Below the pieces are notes generated by a model. That model was not told where the DNA came from and did no database searches. It worked only from the letters and a program-made list of their open reading frames with translations. Below, in pieces: positions 1-7,275 of a DNA stretch of 15,457 nt. Origin of the DNA: Xanthobacteraceae bacterium (lineage in GTDB: Bacteria; Pseudomonadota; Alphaproteobacteria; Rhizobiales; Xanthobacteraceae). Position 1 is the stretch's first letter; every line of letters starts with the position of its first letter. The stretch is taken from positions 1 through 15,457 of the forward strand of contig JAIESC010000065.1 of NCBI GenBank assembly GCA_019746355.1, in the 5' to 3' direction. A program made the translations under genes and the position numbers.

Positions 1-70
1 GCCGATCGTCGCCGGCCTGCTGACCCGCTCCGTCGTCGTGCGCTTCGTCCGCGGGGAGACCGGCGGATGA
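1..70 (+). CDS. C-terminal end of an unidentified protein, probably first half of a split permease
   Basis: Only the last 22 codons are in the window, read in the frame that ends with TGA at 68-70. The peptide ends RFVRGETGG and contains a short hydrophobic stretch. The stop codon overlaps the ATG of the next gene (ATGA at 67-70), so the two are almost certainly co-translated. Because the next gene looks like one half of an ArsP/DUF318-type permease, this is inferred to be the other half. The visible residues are too few to identify it independently. Confidence 0.55.
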   Translation, partial: PIVAGLLTRSVVVRFVRGETGG

Positions 71-561
71 TCTATCTCGTCGATGGCCTGCTCTGGATCA
101 TTGCGCTCGCGCTAGGCCTGATCGCCGCCTCGCGCAGCAGGAAGCTCGCCCGCGACAGCATCAGGGAAGGCGCCGTCGACTGCGTGCGGCTCATTCCGCG
201 CATCATGCTCGGCGTGGTGGGCTCGGGCTACATCGCTGCGCTCTTGCCGCAGGAGGTGGTCGGCCGCTGGCTCGGCGCGGACTCAGGCATGACCGGACTT
301 TGCATCGCCGTGTTCGGCGGCGCGTTGACGCCCGGCGGTCCGGTGATCGGCTTCTCCATTGGCGCTGCGGCGCTGAAGGGCGGCGCGGGCACGCCGCAGG
401 TGATCGCCTACACGGTGGCCTGGGCGCTGTTCGCGTTCCAGCGGCTGTTCCTCTGGGAAATTCCGGTGATGCCGCAGCGGCTGGTGTGGCTGCGCGTCAT
501 CGCCTCGCTGCCGCTCCCGTTCCTGGCGGCGGCCGGTGCGATGCTGCTCGGCAAGCCCTGA
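67..561 (+). CDS. Permease, ArsP/DUF318-like (half-size, C-terminal half)
   Basis: A 164-aa integral membrane protein with about four hydrophobic segments: near residues 3-21, 42-62, 72-100 and 140-160. The central motif GGALTPGGPVIGFSIG followed by an ALKGGAG stretch resembles the repeat core of ArsP/DUF318 (UPF0718) permeases. Full-length members have two such halves; this protein is about half their size and overlaps the preceding gene by four bases, suggesting the transporter is built from two polypeptides. ArsP members export organoarsenicals, but the family is broad and the substrate here is unknown. A GGGGAG at 53-58 sits 8 bases before the ATG. No metal or arsenic genes adjoin it within the window. 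Confidence 0.75.
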   Translation: MIYLVDGLLWIIALALGLIAASRSRKLARDSIREGAVDCVRLIPRIMLGVVGSGYIAALLPQEVVGRWLGADSGMTGLCIAVFGGALTPGGPVIGFSIGAAALKGGAGTPQVIAYTVAWALFAFQRLFLWEIPVMPQRLVWLRVIASLPLPFLAAAGAMLLGKP

Positions 562-633
562 CGTCTGGCACCATTCGGCTGCTGGCCGCTGTCGGCGGGC
601 CGATGCTAGGATTGCGACCGAAAAAAACCGGCC

Positions 634-640
634 GGGAGGA
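634..640 (+). promoter_or_regulatory. Ribosome binding site deciding the start at 647
   Basis: GGGAGGA lies 6 bases before ATG 647. It supports that start over the longer open frame beginning at 536, which overlaps the permease gene and would put a cysteine- and arginine-rich extension in front of a good signal peptide. Confidence 0.7.
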
Positions 641-646
641 AACGTC

Positions 647-1633
647 ATGCTCGGGATCAATCGGCATGTGCTGCCCTTAATTCTGGCGGCGTTGACTGTC
701 GCGGCTTTCACAAGTCCCGCGTCTGCACAGGACGACTATCCGAACAAAACCATCCGGCTGATCGTGGCATCCGCGGCCGGCGGGCCGAGCGATCTGCCGG
801 CCCGCCTTGCGTCGCAGATTTTGTCCGCCAGGTTCGGGCAGCCGGTGGTGGTCGAGAACCGGGCCGGTGCGGGTGGCGCGCTTGGCGCGCGCTCGGTCGC
901 AACCGCTCAGGCTGACGGCTATACGCTGCTGGTCGGCAACACCAGCACGCTCGCCGTCATCCCCGCGGTGTCGGCCAGCGCCGGCTACGATCCGGTCAAG
1001 GATTTCGTGCCGATCGCCCGCATCACCGAGGGCTTCCAGATCCTGGTGGTGCATCCGGCGTCGCCCTGGAAAACGGTCAAGGACTTCGTCGCCGATGCCA
1101 GGGCCAATCCCGGCAAGATCAACTATGCGCACACCGGCGCGGGCGGTCTGCCGAATCTCGCCGGCGAGCTGTTTGCTTTGCGCAGCGGTGCCAGGCTGAC
1201 CGGCGTGTCCTATCGCAGCGGCGGCGAATCGAACACCGCCGTGCTGAGCCAGAACGTGCAGGCGACGTTCGAGAACATCGCGATCCTGCGAACCTTGATC
1301 GGCGAGGGCAAGCTTCGCGGCCTCGCCGCGCAGAACAAGACCCGCACGCCGCTGTTGCCGGACCTGCCGACGATGGCCGAGGCCGGCGTCGCCGATTGCG
1401 AGGCCAACACATTCTTCGGGATCGTCGCGCCGGCCGGAACGCCGCCGGCCATCGTCGCGAGGCTCAATGCGGCGCTCAATGAAGGCCTGGCGTCCGCCGA
1501 GATGCAGAAGTCGATCGCGGCGCTCGGCAGCGAGGCGACGTCCAACTCGTCCGCCGAGTTTGCCGCCTACATCGCCGCCCAGAACCGGAAATGGATCGAA
1601 GTCGGCAAGGCTGCGGGCGTTCAGATTAACTAG
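647..1633 (+). CDS. Bug-family (TctC-like) tripartite tricarboxylate transporter substrate-binding protein
   Basis: A 328-aa periplasmic solute-binding protein, the usual length for the Bug/TctC family. Residues 1-27 form a Sec signal peptide with a hydrophobic core and a likely cleavage after ASA, followed by QDDYPNKTIRLIV, the typical family start. Family blocks visible are VVVENRAGAGGALGARSVATAQADGYTLL near residues 60-90 (given here only as a pattern), DFVPIARI near 120 and a C-terminal MAEAGV...FFGIVAPAGTPP block. Such proteins bind small carboxylates or aromatic acids and may feed a TctAB permease, but no tctA or tctB is next to it, so it is an orphan. The neighbouring monooxygenase suggests, but does not prove, an aromatic or carboxylic substrate. 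Confidence 0.93.
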   Translation: MLGINRHVLPLILAALTVAAFTSPASAQDDYPNKTIRLIVASAAGGPSDLPARLASQILSARFGQPVVVENRAGAGGALGARSVATAQADGYTLLVGNTSTLAVIPAVSASAGYDPVKDFVPIARITEGFQILVVHPASPWKTVKDFVADARANPGKINYAHTGAGGLPNLAGELFALRSGARLTGVSYRSGGESNTAVLSQNVQATFENIAILRTLIGEGKLRGLAAQNKTRTPLLPDLPTMAEAGVADCEANTFFGIVAPAGTPPAIVARLNAALNEGLASAEMQKSIAALGSEATSNSSAEFAAYIAAQNRKWIEVGKAAGVQIN

Positions 1634-1725
1634 GGTCCTGGACCCGTAGCGCGTCGCGACCCGCAACTTGCATCGTTGCAGGTGGTTGTATTGGCCGGGC
1701 GACGCCGGTTCATACAGGAGCGGTC

Positions 1726-2160
1726 ATGCCAGCGGAAACAGTCAATGTCAGATACATGGTTGATGACGTTGAGGCGGCGGTTGCGTGGTACACCACCCAC
1801 CTCGGCTTCACGCTGCTTTCCAAGCATGCTCCGGCCTTCGCAGATGTCGCTCGAGGGTCGTTGCGGCTGCTGCTGAGCGGGGCGACGAGCTCGGCCGGCA
1901 GGGCCATGCCGGACGGTGAACGGCCCAAGCCAGGCGGTTGGAATCGCATCCATCTTGTCGTCGACGATCTTCCCGCCGAGGTGGCGCGACTGCGCGCCGC
2001 CGGCGTGAAATTCCGCAACGACATCGTGACGGGACCAGGCGGTTCACAAATTCTGCTCATGGACCCGGCCGGCAATCTCGTGGAGTTGTTTCAGCCGGCT
2101 GGACGTTGGGTTCGGATTTATGAGCACACGGCCTGGGCGCCCGACAGCCGGATCGACTGA
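1726..2160 (+). CDS. VOC-family (glyoxalase/bleomycin-resistance fold) protein
   Basis: A 144-aa soluble protein made of the two beta-alpha-beta-beta-beta modules of the vicinal oxygen chelate fold. The N-terminal module has VRYMVDDVEAAVAWYTTHLGF and the second has RIHLVVDDLPAEVARLRAAGVKF, ending in the classic LLMDPAGNLVELFQP block, where the Glu (E in VELF) is the usual metal ligand. The family covers glyoxalases, extradiol dioxygenases, epimerases and resistance proteins, so the reaction cannot be fixed from sequence alone. AGGAG at 1716-1720 lies 5 bases before the ATG. Its stop is 3 bases before the next gene's start, so it is in one operon with the FAD monooxygenase and probably acts on the same compound class. 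Confidence 0.9.
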   Translation: MPAETVNVRYMVDDVEAAVAWYTTHLGFTLLSKHAPAFADVARGSLRLLLSGATSSAGRAMPDGERPKPGGWNRIHLVVDDLPAEVARLRAAGVKFRNDIVTGPGGSQILLMDPAGNLVELFQPAGRWVRIYEHTAWAPDSRID

Positions 2161-2163
2161 AGC

Positions 2164-3792
2164 ATGACCATACGAAGAATCCCCGTCCTGATCGTCGGCG
2201 GCGGGCCGGTGGGCTTGGCGCTGGCGGGCGAGCTCGGCTGGCGCGGTGTTCCTTGCCTGCTGGTCGAGCAGACCGACGGCAGCATCGTCACGCCGAAGAT
2301 GAACGAGGTGAACGTCCGCACCATGGAGTTCTGCCGGCGCTGGGGCATCGCCGAGCAGGTGCACGACTGCCCGTTCCCGCGCGACCATGCGCGCGACGCG
2401 GTGTTCGTGACGAGCTTCACCGGCTACGAGCTCGGCCGCATCCCGCGGCCGGCGGTGGCGGGCGCAAAGCCCGAGCCCAAATCTGAGCCCTGGAGCCCGA
2501 TGCGGCTGCAGACCTGCTCGCAGATGTGGTTCGACCCGATCCTGCGGAATTTCGCGCTGTCGCATCCGGGCGTCGAGCTTCGCCATCGCACCAGGCTCGA
2601 GTCCTTCGAAGACACCGGAAACGGCGTCACCGCTGAAATCGTCGATCTCGAGACCGGCCAGCGCGAAACCATCGAAGCCGATTATCTGGTCGGCTGCGAC
2701 GGCGCGACCAGCGTGATCCGCGGCCAGCTCGGCATCGAGCTCGCCGGGCAGGGCACGCTCGGCCATCCGGTGCATCTGTTCTTCCGCGCACCGGACTTTC
2801 TCAAGCGCGTCGGCAAGGCCGAGGGCACGTTCTTTCTCGCCGTCGACCGCGGCGGGCTCTGGGCCAACATCCGCGTCGTCGATCCGGTCAACGCCATGTG
2901 GCGGTTGATGATGCTCGACAGCGACGGCCGGCAGACGCCGGAGAGCATCGACAAGGACGCGCTGATCCGTCGTGCGGTGGGCCGGCCGTTCGAGGTCGAG
3001 TGGCTCGGCTGCAGCATCTGGACGCGGCGGAGCCTAGTCGCGCGGGAATACTCCAGGGGCCGCGTGTTCCTCGCCGGCGACGCGGTGCATCAGCTTTCGC
3101 CGACCGGCGCGATGGGCATGAACACCGGCATCGGCGACGTGGTCGACCTCGGCTGGAAGCTCGCCGCGGTGGCGCAGGGCTGGGGCGGGCCGAAGCTCCT
3201 CGCAAGCTACAGCGCCGAGCGGCAGCCGACAGGCCTGCGCGCCATCAACAACACCTCGGGCTTCCATCTCTCGCACGGCAAGTTCCACGACGGCTTTGCC
3301 GCCATCGAGGACGACACCGACGCGGGCCGCAAACTGCGCGCCGAGGTCGGCCCGGAGCTGGTGCGCGAGGTCGGCCGCATGTTCCGCACCATCGGCCTGC
3401 AACTCGGCTATCGCTACGAGGATTCGCCGATCATCGTGCCGGATGGAACGCCGCCGGTCCCGGACGATCCGGAGAATTTCGTTGCCTCGGCGCGGCCCGG
3501 CTCGCGCGCGCCGCACGTGGCGCTCAAGGACGGAAGCTCGACGCTCGATCTCTATGGGCGCGGCTACGTGCTGGCGCGGTTCGGCAAGGGCGCGCCGGAC
3601 GGCGCGGTGATCACCGAGGCCGCGAAGAGGCGGAACGTGCCGCTCCGTGCTGTCGCCATCGACGACCCGGAAGCCGCAGATATCCACGAGCAGCCGCTGG
3701 TGCTGGTGAGGCCTGACGGCCACGTTGCCTGGCGCGGGCGCACGCCGCCGGCCGATCCGCTGGCTATGATCGATCGGGTGCGCGGGGCGTAG
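2164..3792 (+). CDS. FAD-dependent aromatic-ring monooxygenase (PheA/TfdB, MhpA-like)
   Basis: A 542-aa class A flavoprotein monooxygenase, the size of phenol- and hydroxyphenylpropionate-hydroxylase relatives. The Rossmann GxGxxG is G12-G17 (GGGPVG). The DG motif that contacts both FAD and NAD(P)H is C178-D179-G180. The GD motif that binds FAD ribityl is G305-D306 in LAGDAVHQLSPTGAMGMNTG. Residues from about 430 to the end look like the thioredoxin-like C-terminal domain of this subgroup, with LVRPDGHVAWRG near the end. It should hydroxylate a phenolic substrate using NAD(P)H and oxygen in the cytoplasm. It follows the VOC gene by 3 bases without a strong ribosome site of its own, consistent with coupling. 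The precise substrate is unknown. Confidence 0.93.
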   Translation: MTIRRIPVLIVGGGPVGLALAGELGWRGVPCLLVEQTDGSIVTPKMNEVNVRTMEFCRRWGIAEQVHDCPFPRDHARDAVFVTSFTGYELGRIPRPAVAGAKPEPKSEPWSPMRLQTCSQMWFDPILRNFALSHPGVELRHRTRLESFEDTGNGVTAEIVDLETGQRETIEADYLVGCDGATSVIRGQLGIELAGQGTLGHPVHLFFRAPDFLKRVGKAEGTFFLAVDRGGLWANIRVVDPVNAMWRLMMLDSDGRQTPESIDKDALIRRAVGRPFEVEWLGCSIWTRRSLVAREYSRGRVFLAGDAVHQLSPTGAMGMNTGIGDVVDLGWKLAAVAQGWGGPKLLASYSAERQPTGLRAINNTSGFHLSHGKFHDGFAAIEDDTDAGRKLRAEVGPELVREVGRMFRTIGLQLGYRYEDSPIIVPDGTPPVPDDPENFVASARPGSRAPHVALKDGSSTLDLYGRGYVLARFGKGAPDGAVITEAAKRRNVPLRAVAIDDPEAADIHEQPLVLVRPDGHVAWRGRTPPADPLAMIDRVRGA

Positions 3793-3801
3793 TGCCCCGC
3801 G
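3781..3801 (+). terminator. GC-rich hairpin at the monooxygenase stop codon, candidate terminator
   Basis: Perfect 8-bp stem CGCGGGGC (3781-3788) / GCCCCGCG (3794-3801) with a 5-base loop that carries the TAG stop (3790-3792). A pyrimidine-rich, moderately T-rich tract follows (3802-3813). It is the best candidate for the operon end, although the T-run is not continuous. Confidence 0.5.
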
Positions 3802-3807
3802 CCCTCC

Positions 3808-3849
3808 TTTCTGTCTCGTTGCGGTTGTTTTCTGTCTCGTTGCGGTTGT
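3808..3849. repeat. Exact 21-bp tandem duplication
   Basis: The 21-base unit at 3808-3828, beginning TTTCTGTCTCG, is repeated without change at 3829-3849. It lies between the monooxygenase terminator hairpin and the next gene and looks like a recent slippage or duplication event. Confidence 0.85.
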
Positions 3850-3941
3850 CGCGCCGATGCCCGCCATCAACCCTGAGCTGAAATAGGACTGCTATCTGCC
3901 TCTTCTAGGACGCCTGCTTGCGTCGTTACGATATCCGATCC

Positions 3942-3946
3942 GGAGG
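3942..3946 (+). promoter_or_regulatory. Ribosome binding site deciding the start at 3951
   Basis: GGAGG sits 4 bases before ATG 3951, favouring it over an upstream in-frame TTG at 3918 that would extend the protein by 11 residues ahead of the signal peptide. Confidence 0.65.
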
Positions 3947-3950
3947 CAAT

Positions 3951-4934
3951 ATGAGGCGACGCGCCTTCATAGCGGCTCTCGGCGGCCTCGCTGCGTTGCC
4001 ATTCGCCGCGCTTGCCCAGTCCGATCGGAGGCGGCTGATCGGCATGCTGCTCTCGCAGGCCGAAGGTGATCAGGAAGCAAAGCACCGCATCGCCGCGCTG
4101 CGCGAAGGACTTCAAAAGTTGGGTTGGACCGAGGGCCGCAATATCAGGATCGAGTTGCGGTATGCCGGCGGCAGCGCTGACCGCATGCGAGCGTACGCGG
4201 AGGATCTTGCGAAACTGAATCCGGACATTCTTTTTGCCTCCGCTACATCATCGCTGTTGGCGTTGAGCAGGATGACAACCACCATCCCCATCGTTTTTGC
4301 GCAGGTGACCGATCCAGTCGGCGCAGGCTTCGTCAGCAGCCTTGCACAGCCGGGTGGGAACATCACTGGCTTTACGCAGCATGAATTCTCCATCGGGAGC
4401 AAGTGGATGGAACTGCTGAAGCAGCTTGCTCCGCAAACCGAGCGCGTCGCGCTGATCTACGATCCCCAGAACCCGGCGATAGAGGGGTATCGGACGGTGA
4501 TGAGGGCCAGCGTCCGGCTGTTTGGCGTCCAGATATCCGAGTACCCGGTGAGCAACGCTGCCGAGATAGAGCGCGCCATGAGTCTCATTGCCGCACAACC
4601 GGCCAGCGGGTTCATTGTATTGCCCGGTCCCGTTCCAACGGCCCATCGTGATCTGGTCGTTTCGCTCGCGCATCGACATCGGCTTCCCGCGGTCTACGCG
4701 TTCCGCTTCTGGCCGGCTGCGGGAGGATTGGCATCCTACGGGATCGACAACATCGGGCTTTACAGACTGGCCGCCGACTATGTGGACCGTATTCTGAAAG
4801 GCGAGCGGCCGGGCGATTTGCCGATTCAGCATGCGACGAAGTTCGAGCTGGTGATCAATCTTAAGACCGCCAGGGCCCTCGGCCTCGATCCGCCGAACAG
4901 TCTGCTTGCTCGCGCGGACGAGGTGATCGAGTAG
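3951..4934 (+). CDS. ABC-type substrate-binding protein, DUF534 (ABC_sub_bind) family
   Basis: A 327-aa exported binding protein, the usual length for this family. The N-terminus MRRRAFIAALGG...FAALAQ is the stereotyped leader of these proteins, with an arginine cluster that could be read as Tat-like and a cleavage near LAQ. Mature-domain blocks include IGMLLSQ, ALREGLQKLGWTEGRNIRIELRY (partly quoted), PIVFAQVTDPVGAGFVSSL and PGGNITGF, then VALIYDPQNP. The family resembles periplasmic ligand-binding proteins for tryptophan-like or branched compounds, but ligands are mostly undefined. No permease or ATPase gene is adjacent, so it is an orphan. Codon use and GC look slightly lower than in neighbours. 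Confidence 0.9.
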   Translation: MRRRAFIAALGGLAALPFAALAQSDRRRLIGMLLSQAEGDQEAKHRIAALREGLQKLGWTEGRNIRIELRYAGGSADRMRAYAEDLAKLNPDILFASATSSLLALSRMTTTIPIVFAQVTDPVGAGFVSSLAQPGGNITGFTQHEFSIGSKWMELLKQLAPQTERVALIYDPQNPAIEGYRTVMRASVRLFGVQISEYPVSNAAEIERAMSLIAAQPASGFIVLPGPVPTAHRDLVVSLAHRHRLPAVYAFRFWPAAGGLASYGIDNIGLYRLAADYVDRILKGERPGDLPIQHATKFELVINLKTARALGLDPPNSLLARADEVIE

Positions 4935-5223
4935 GGTGATGTCGGCTTGTGAGGGGTGAAGCGGAAATGATGAGGCCCGATCCGGACGCGCCCGACCGTT
5001 CCGGACGTTCGTCATTGCGTTCGCAATATCCTCGACCGCGAAAATGGGCCAAAAACGACGCTCCTGACCCAAGGGCGCCATTGGCCATCAGCCGGCTTGT
5101 ACGCTGCCGTTGGGGATGGCAGCGGGAGGAGATTCTTCGAGCACCAGCCTATACACTTGGGCTCGGGTTGGTGCGGCAGCAATGGAAAATGATGGCCCAA
5201 TGTCGCGGCCAGTTGGAGACACT
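4935..5223. other. Intergenic stretch without a convincing gene
   Basis: 289 bases between the DUF534 gene and the 80-aa gene. Open frames on both strands exist, but none has a ribosome site with a recognisable product. No strong hairpin, promoter or repeat was identified by eye. It must contain the promoter of the 80-aa gene if that gene is not read through from upstream. Confidence 0.4.
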
Positions 5224-5466
5224 ATGTCTGATGAAGATCTGAAAGCGGAGCTCGAGCGTCTGCGCAGCGAGAACGCTGCCCTCAAGAAAGCGGGATCGTC
5301 TTCTGTCCGGATGAAGGTCAGCGAAAAGGGAGCCGTGTCGATCTACGGGATGGGACGCTTTCCCGTAACGCTGTACAAGGAACAGTGGTTGAAATTGCTG
5401 GGCATGGCGGACGAGATTCGCGCGTTCATCGCTGCGAACGAGGCGCAGCTGAAGACAAAGGCTTGA
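5224..5466 (+). CDS. Small conserved-looking protein with N-terminal leucine-zipper-like coiled coil
   Basis: An 80-aa hypothetical protein. GGAG at 5215-5218 lies 5 bases before ATG 5224, so this start is preferred to an in-frame ATG at 5110. Residues 5-22 form a short coiled coil with heptad core L6, L10, L13, N17, L20; the Asn at a core position is the arrangement seen in dimeric leucine zippers. The middle segment MKVSEKGAVSIYGMGRFPVTLYKEQW looks like a compact beta-rich unit, and the C-terminus (LLGMADEIRAFIAANEAQLKTKA, partly) is helical and lysine-rich. No known domain was recognised. Such proteins with a 'KGAVSIYGMGRFPVTLY' core appear to be conserved in rhizobia from memory, but the function is unknown. 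Confidence 0.8.
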   Translation: MSDEDLKAELERLRSENAALKKAGSSSVRMKVSEKGAVSIYGMGRFPVTLYKEQWLKLLGMADEIRAFIAANEAQLKTKA

Positions 5467-5532
5467 CCAGACGAGGACACGTCCATCCGCAACGATGCGG
5501 CGCGCTGCCAGGCGGTTGCGCGCTGCATTTTA

Positions 5533-5715
5533 TCAGGCACCACGGGTGGTGCCTGGGCGCTCTTCAAAGATCGGCACGCTGTCGCGCAGCCCACACGTCG
5601 CGCACTGAAAGACATGAAGCGCCGGCATATCCGTCAAGGCGGGCAAAGCTTCGACGAACCGCATCGGCACCTTGCAGGTCGTGCAATGCGGAACGCGCGT
5701 TCGAAGGTATGTCAT
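5533..5715 (-). CDS. Small zinc-ribbon-like protein
   Basis: A 60-aa ORF with two Cys-x2-Cys pairs: C11-C14 (CTTC) and C38-C41 (CATC), spaced as in a zinc ribbon. Between them is a hydrophobic beta-like stretch (ALHVFQCATCGLRDSV). Its ordered cysteine pattern and proline/hydrophobic content argue for a real gene, but there is only a weak ribosome site before the ATG at 5715. It converges on the 80-aa gene, and its last codons and stop lie in a perfect hairpin. Function is unknown; zinc binding is inferred from the cysteine spacing. Confidence 0.6.
   Translation of the reverse strand: MTYLRTRVPHCTTCKVPMRFVEALPALTDMPALHVFQCATCGLRDSVPIFEERPGTTRGA
5534..5555. terminator. Perfect hairpin between convergent small genes
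   Basis: CAGGCACCAC (5534-5543) pairs perfectly with GTGGTGCCTG (5546-5555). It lies 67 bases after the plus-strand 80-aa gene and inside the last codons of the convergent 60-aa gene. A bidirectional terminator is plausible, but there is no clear T-run on either side (ATTTTAT precedes it on the plus strand). Confidence 0.4.
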
Positions 5716-5772
5716 TTGCGATCTTAGACGCGACGGGAAACGGAATGATTCGGCGACCAGCCGAGGGCGGCA

Positions 5773-6084
5773 CTATTCAGCTGCGGCCAGCGCGGCAGCT
5801 TCACCCAAGGGCCGGATCTTCCAATCCCACCAGGCGAACTCGAGTTTGTAGTCCGCCCCCTCTAGAACAGCCCCGTAGGCGCTGCTGAACGGACCGGTCT
5901 CGAAGCGCTTGGCGCTTGGTCCGACAAGGGTGCCTTCAAAAGTGTGCACGCCGTTGCGTACGCGCACACGCTGTCCGAACAACGCTAAAATTTGATGGTC
6001 TTCCAGCCGGTACACAGCACGCCCCCGCACTCGCTGTCGCGAAGTTACCGAGGCCGCTCCGTGAATCAATTGGCGTGTGAACAA
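5773..6084 (-). CDS. Hypothetical protein, start uncertain
   Basis: An open frame of 103 codons beginning with TTG at 6084; a GTG at 6015 would give an 80-aa protein starting at YRLEDHQ. The part after that point looks protein-like: FGQRVRVRNGVHTFEGTLVG, then FETGPFSSAYGAVLEGADYKLEFAWWDWKIRPLG, with alternating polar and hydrophobic residues as in a small beta domain. The first 23 residues look less convincing. No domain was recognised. It may be an intact small gene or a fragment of a larger one; the surrounding 5467-6312 stretch is gene-poor. Confidence 0.45.
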   Translation of the reverse strand: MFTRQLIHGAASVTSRQRVRGRAVYRLEDHQILALFGQRVRVRNGVHTFEGTLVGPSAKRFETGPFSSAYGAVLEGADYKLEFAWWDWKIRPLGEAAALAAAE

Positions 6085-6209
6085 TCCACAGCATCGACAT
6101 ATCAGGATACCAAGCGGGTTCTGGAAAACTGCGAGGGTGCACTCGAAATGAGCGAGGACCTGATGTCGTTCGCGATCGGCGACACGGTGACGGTGAAGCG
6201 GCTGATGCC

Positions 6210-6227
6210 GCGCGCCCCGGAATGACG
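6210..6227 (-). repeat. Fragment of the dispersed palindromic repeat found after znuA
   Basis: The 18 bases GCGCGCCCCGGAATGACG are the exact reverse complement of 14505-14522, the outer arm of the long inverted repeat downstream of znuA. The flanking bases do not match, so this is only a piece of the repeat or a degenerate copy. Confidence 0.6.
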
Positions 6228-6312
6228 CCTCGGACTTTTTCAGCAGCCTGCTGGTGTTGCTGTGGTTCTCAACTCGTGAGCGGCATCAAATTCCAGACCA
6301 GGAAATCAGCGG

Positions 6313-7275
6313 CTACACGTGGTTGGTGGCCTGGTTCGCGTGCCGGTACCGTGCCGGCGAGAGGCCGAACCGCGCCTTGAACGCCTTGGAGAAATGCGAC
6401 AGGTCGTTGAATCCCCAGCCGTAGGCGATTTCCGAAATGGTGAAGGTCACATGACGGGGATCGCCCAGGGCGCGACGGCAGGCCTGCAGGCGATTTTCGA
6501 GAATCCATTGTCCGAAGGTTGTGTTGGAGTCCTCGAAGCGCTTGTGAATCGTGCGCACGGAAACCCCGAGCCGTTCCGCGAGCATCTTCGGTGCCAGGTC
6601 GGGATTGGCGAGATGCAGCCGAAGCACGGCCAACATCTCGTCAAGACCTGGCTTGGTTGCGAACTGGCGCATCGATGAACGCTCGCTGTCGCTGGTCGCG
6701 GTCAGCAGCGCGATGATGTTGCAGACGTTCTCGGTCAGCGCAGTGGCTTCCACGACGGATGCGCAAGCGGGGCCGGCCAGCCGCTCGAGATAGAATCGCA
6801 GCGCGCCGTTCAGCGAAGACGTCCCGGCGATTCGGTTGAGCGGCCGCCGGGCGAGCCAGGGCGCGCGACTGTGCAGTTGCGCGTGGGGAATAACGGCAAC
6901 CACGCGGTCGACAGATTGCGGAAATTCGACGCGGAACGGCCGGGTTCCGTCCACCACGCCGATGTCGCCGGGGTGTAGTTCGCAGCTCGCGTCGTTCTGG
7001 ACCATGCGGCAAGTACCGCCGCGCTGCCAGCTCACCAGATAGTGCGCCTCGCTTGAGCGGCCGATATGCGACTTCAGACGTATCACTTCATGCGGCGTGG
7101 ACGCGAAGGTGGCAAAACGCAGATCGCCGAATTGCGAGCAGGTTATGTCTCCGCGAAAGCCGTTGGTTGGATGCTCGGTCGCGACGTTGAGAACCGCCTC
7201 GCAGACGGCCTCTCGCCAGAAGGCAAACTGATCGCGCTGAGGAACTGCGTGGGTGGTCCAGCTTCGGGTGGTCAT
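6313..7275 (-). CDS. AraC-family transcriptional regulator
   Basis: A 320-aa regulator starting MTTRSWTTHAVPQRDQFAFWREAV. An in-frame ATG 36 codons upstream (7383) is less likely because the extra segment is not regulator-like and would cover most of the divergent promoter. The N-terminal ~200 residues resemble the AraC-binding-like sensor domain of the FeaR/NahR-unrelated AraC subgroup (YLVSWQRGGTCRMVQND, LHPGDIGVVDGTRPF). Residues ~225-315 are the AraC DNA-binding domain with two helix-turn-helix units: LAERLGVSVRTIHKRFED and ISEIAYGWGFNDLSHFSKAFKARFGLSPARYR (partly quoted). It is divergent from the GlcF-like/flavoprotein operon, 131 bases away, and is inferred to activate that operon in response to its substrate. 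Confidence 0.92.
   Translation of the reverse strand: MTTRSWTTHAVPQRDQFAFWREAVCEAVLNVATEHPTNGFRGDITCSQFGDLRFATFASTPHEVIRLKSHIGRSSEAHYLVSWQRGGTCRMVQNDASCELHPGDIGVVDGTRPFRVEFPQSVDRVVAVIPHAQLHSRAPWLARRPLNRIAGTSSLNGALRFYLERLAGPACASVVEATALTENVCNIIALLTATSDSERSSMRQFATKPGLDEMLAVLRLHLANPDLAPKMLAERLGVSVRTIHKRFEDSNTTFGQWILENRLQACRRALGDPRHVTFTISEIAYGWGFNDLSHFSKAFKARFGLSPARYRHANQATNHV

Noticed and set aside
536..646. Upstream extension of the Bug-family gene to an ATG at 536
   Set aside because: It overlaps the permease gene and precedes a good signal peptide; the strong GGGAGGA site fits ATG 647.
677..1666. Long minus-strand open frame opposite the Bug-family gene
   Set aside because: Arginine/glycine-rich shadow of a high-GC gene, with no recognisable domain.
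3918..3950. TTG start at 3918 for the DUF534 protein
   Set aside because: ATG 3951 has a GGAGG site and begins a stereotyped family leader peptide.
4248..5081. 277-codon minus-strand open frame crossing the DUF534 gene and the following gap
   Set aside because: Most of it is antisense to a clear binding-protein gene and no domain was seen.
5992..6225. Plus-strand 77-codon open frame, or its internal 25-aa version from ATG 6148 (ends KRLMPRAPE)
   Set aside because: It overlaps the minus-strand hypothetical, has no ribosome site for the long form, and its stop falls in a repeat fragment. The 25-aa tail looks slightly protein-like but cannot be supported.
6236..6256. T-run followed by CAGCA-GCC-TGCTG as a terminator for the AraC gene
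   Set aside because: On the minus strand the order gives A after the stem, not T, and the stem is only 5 bp.
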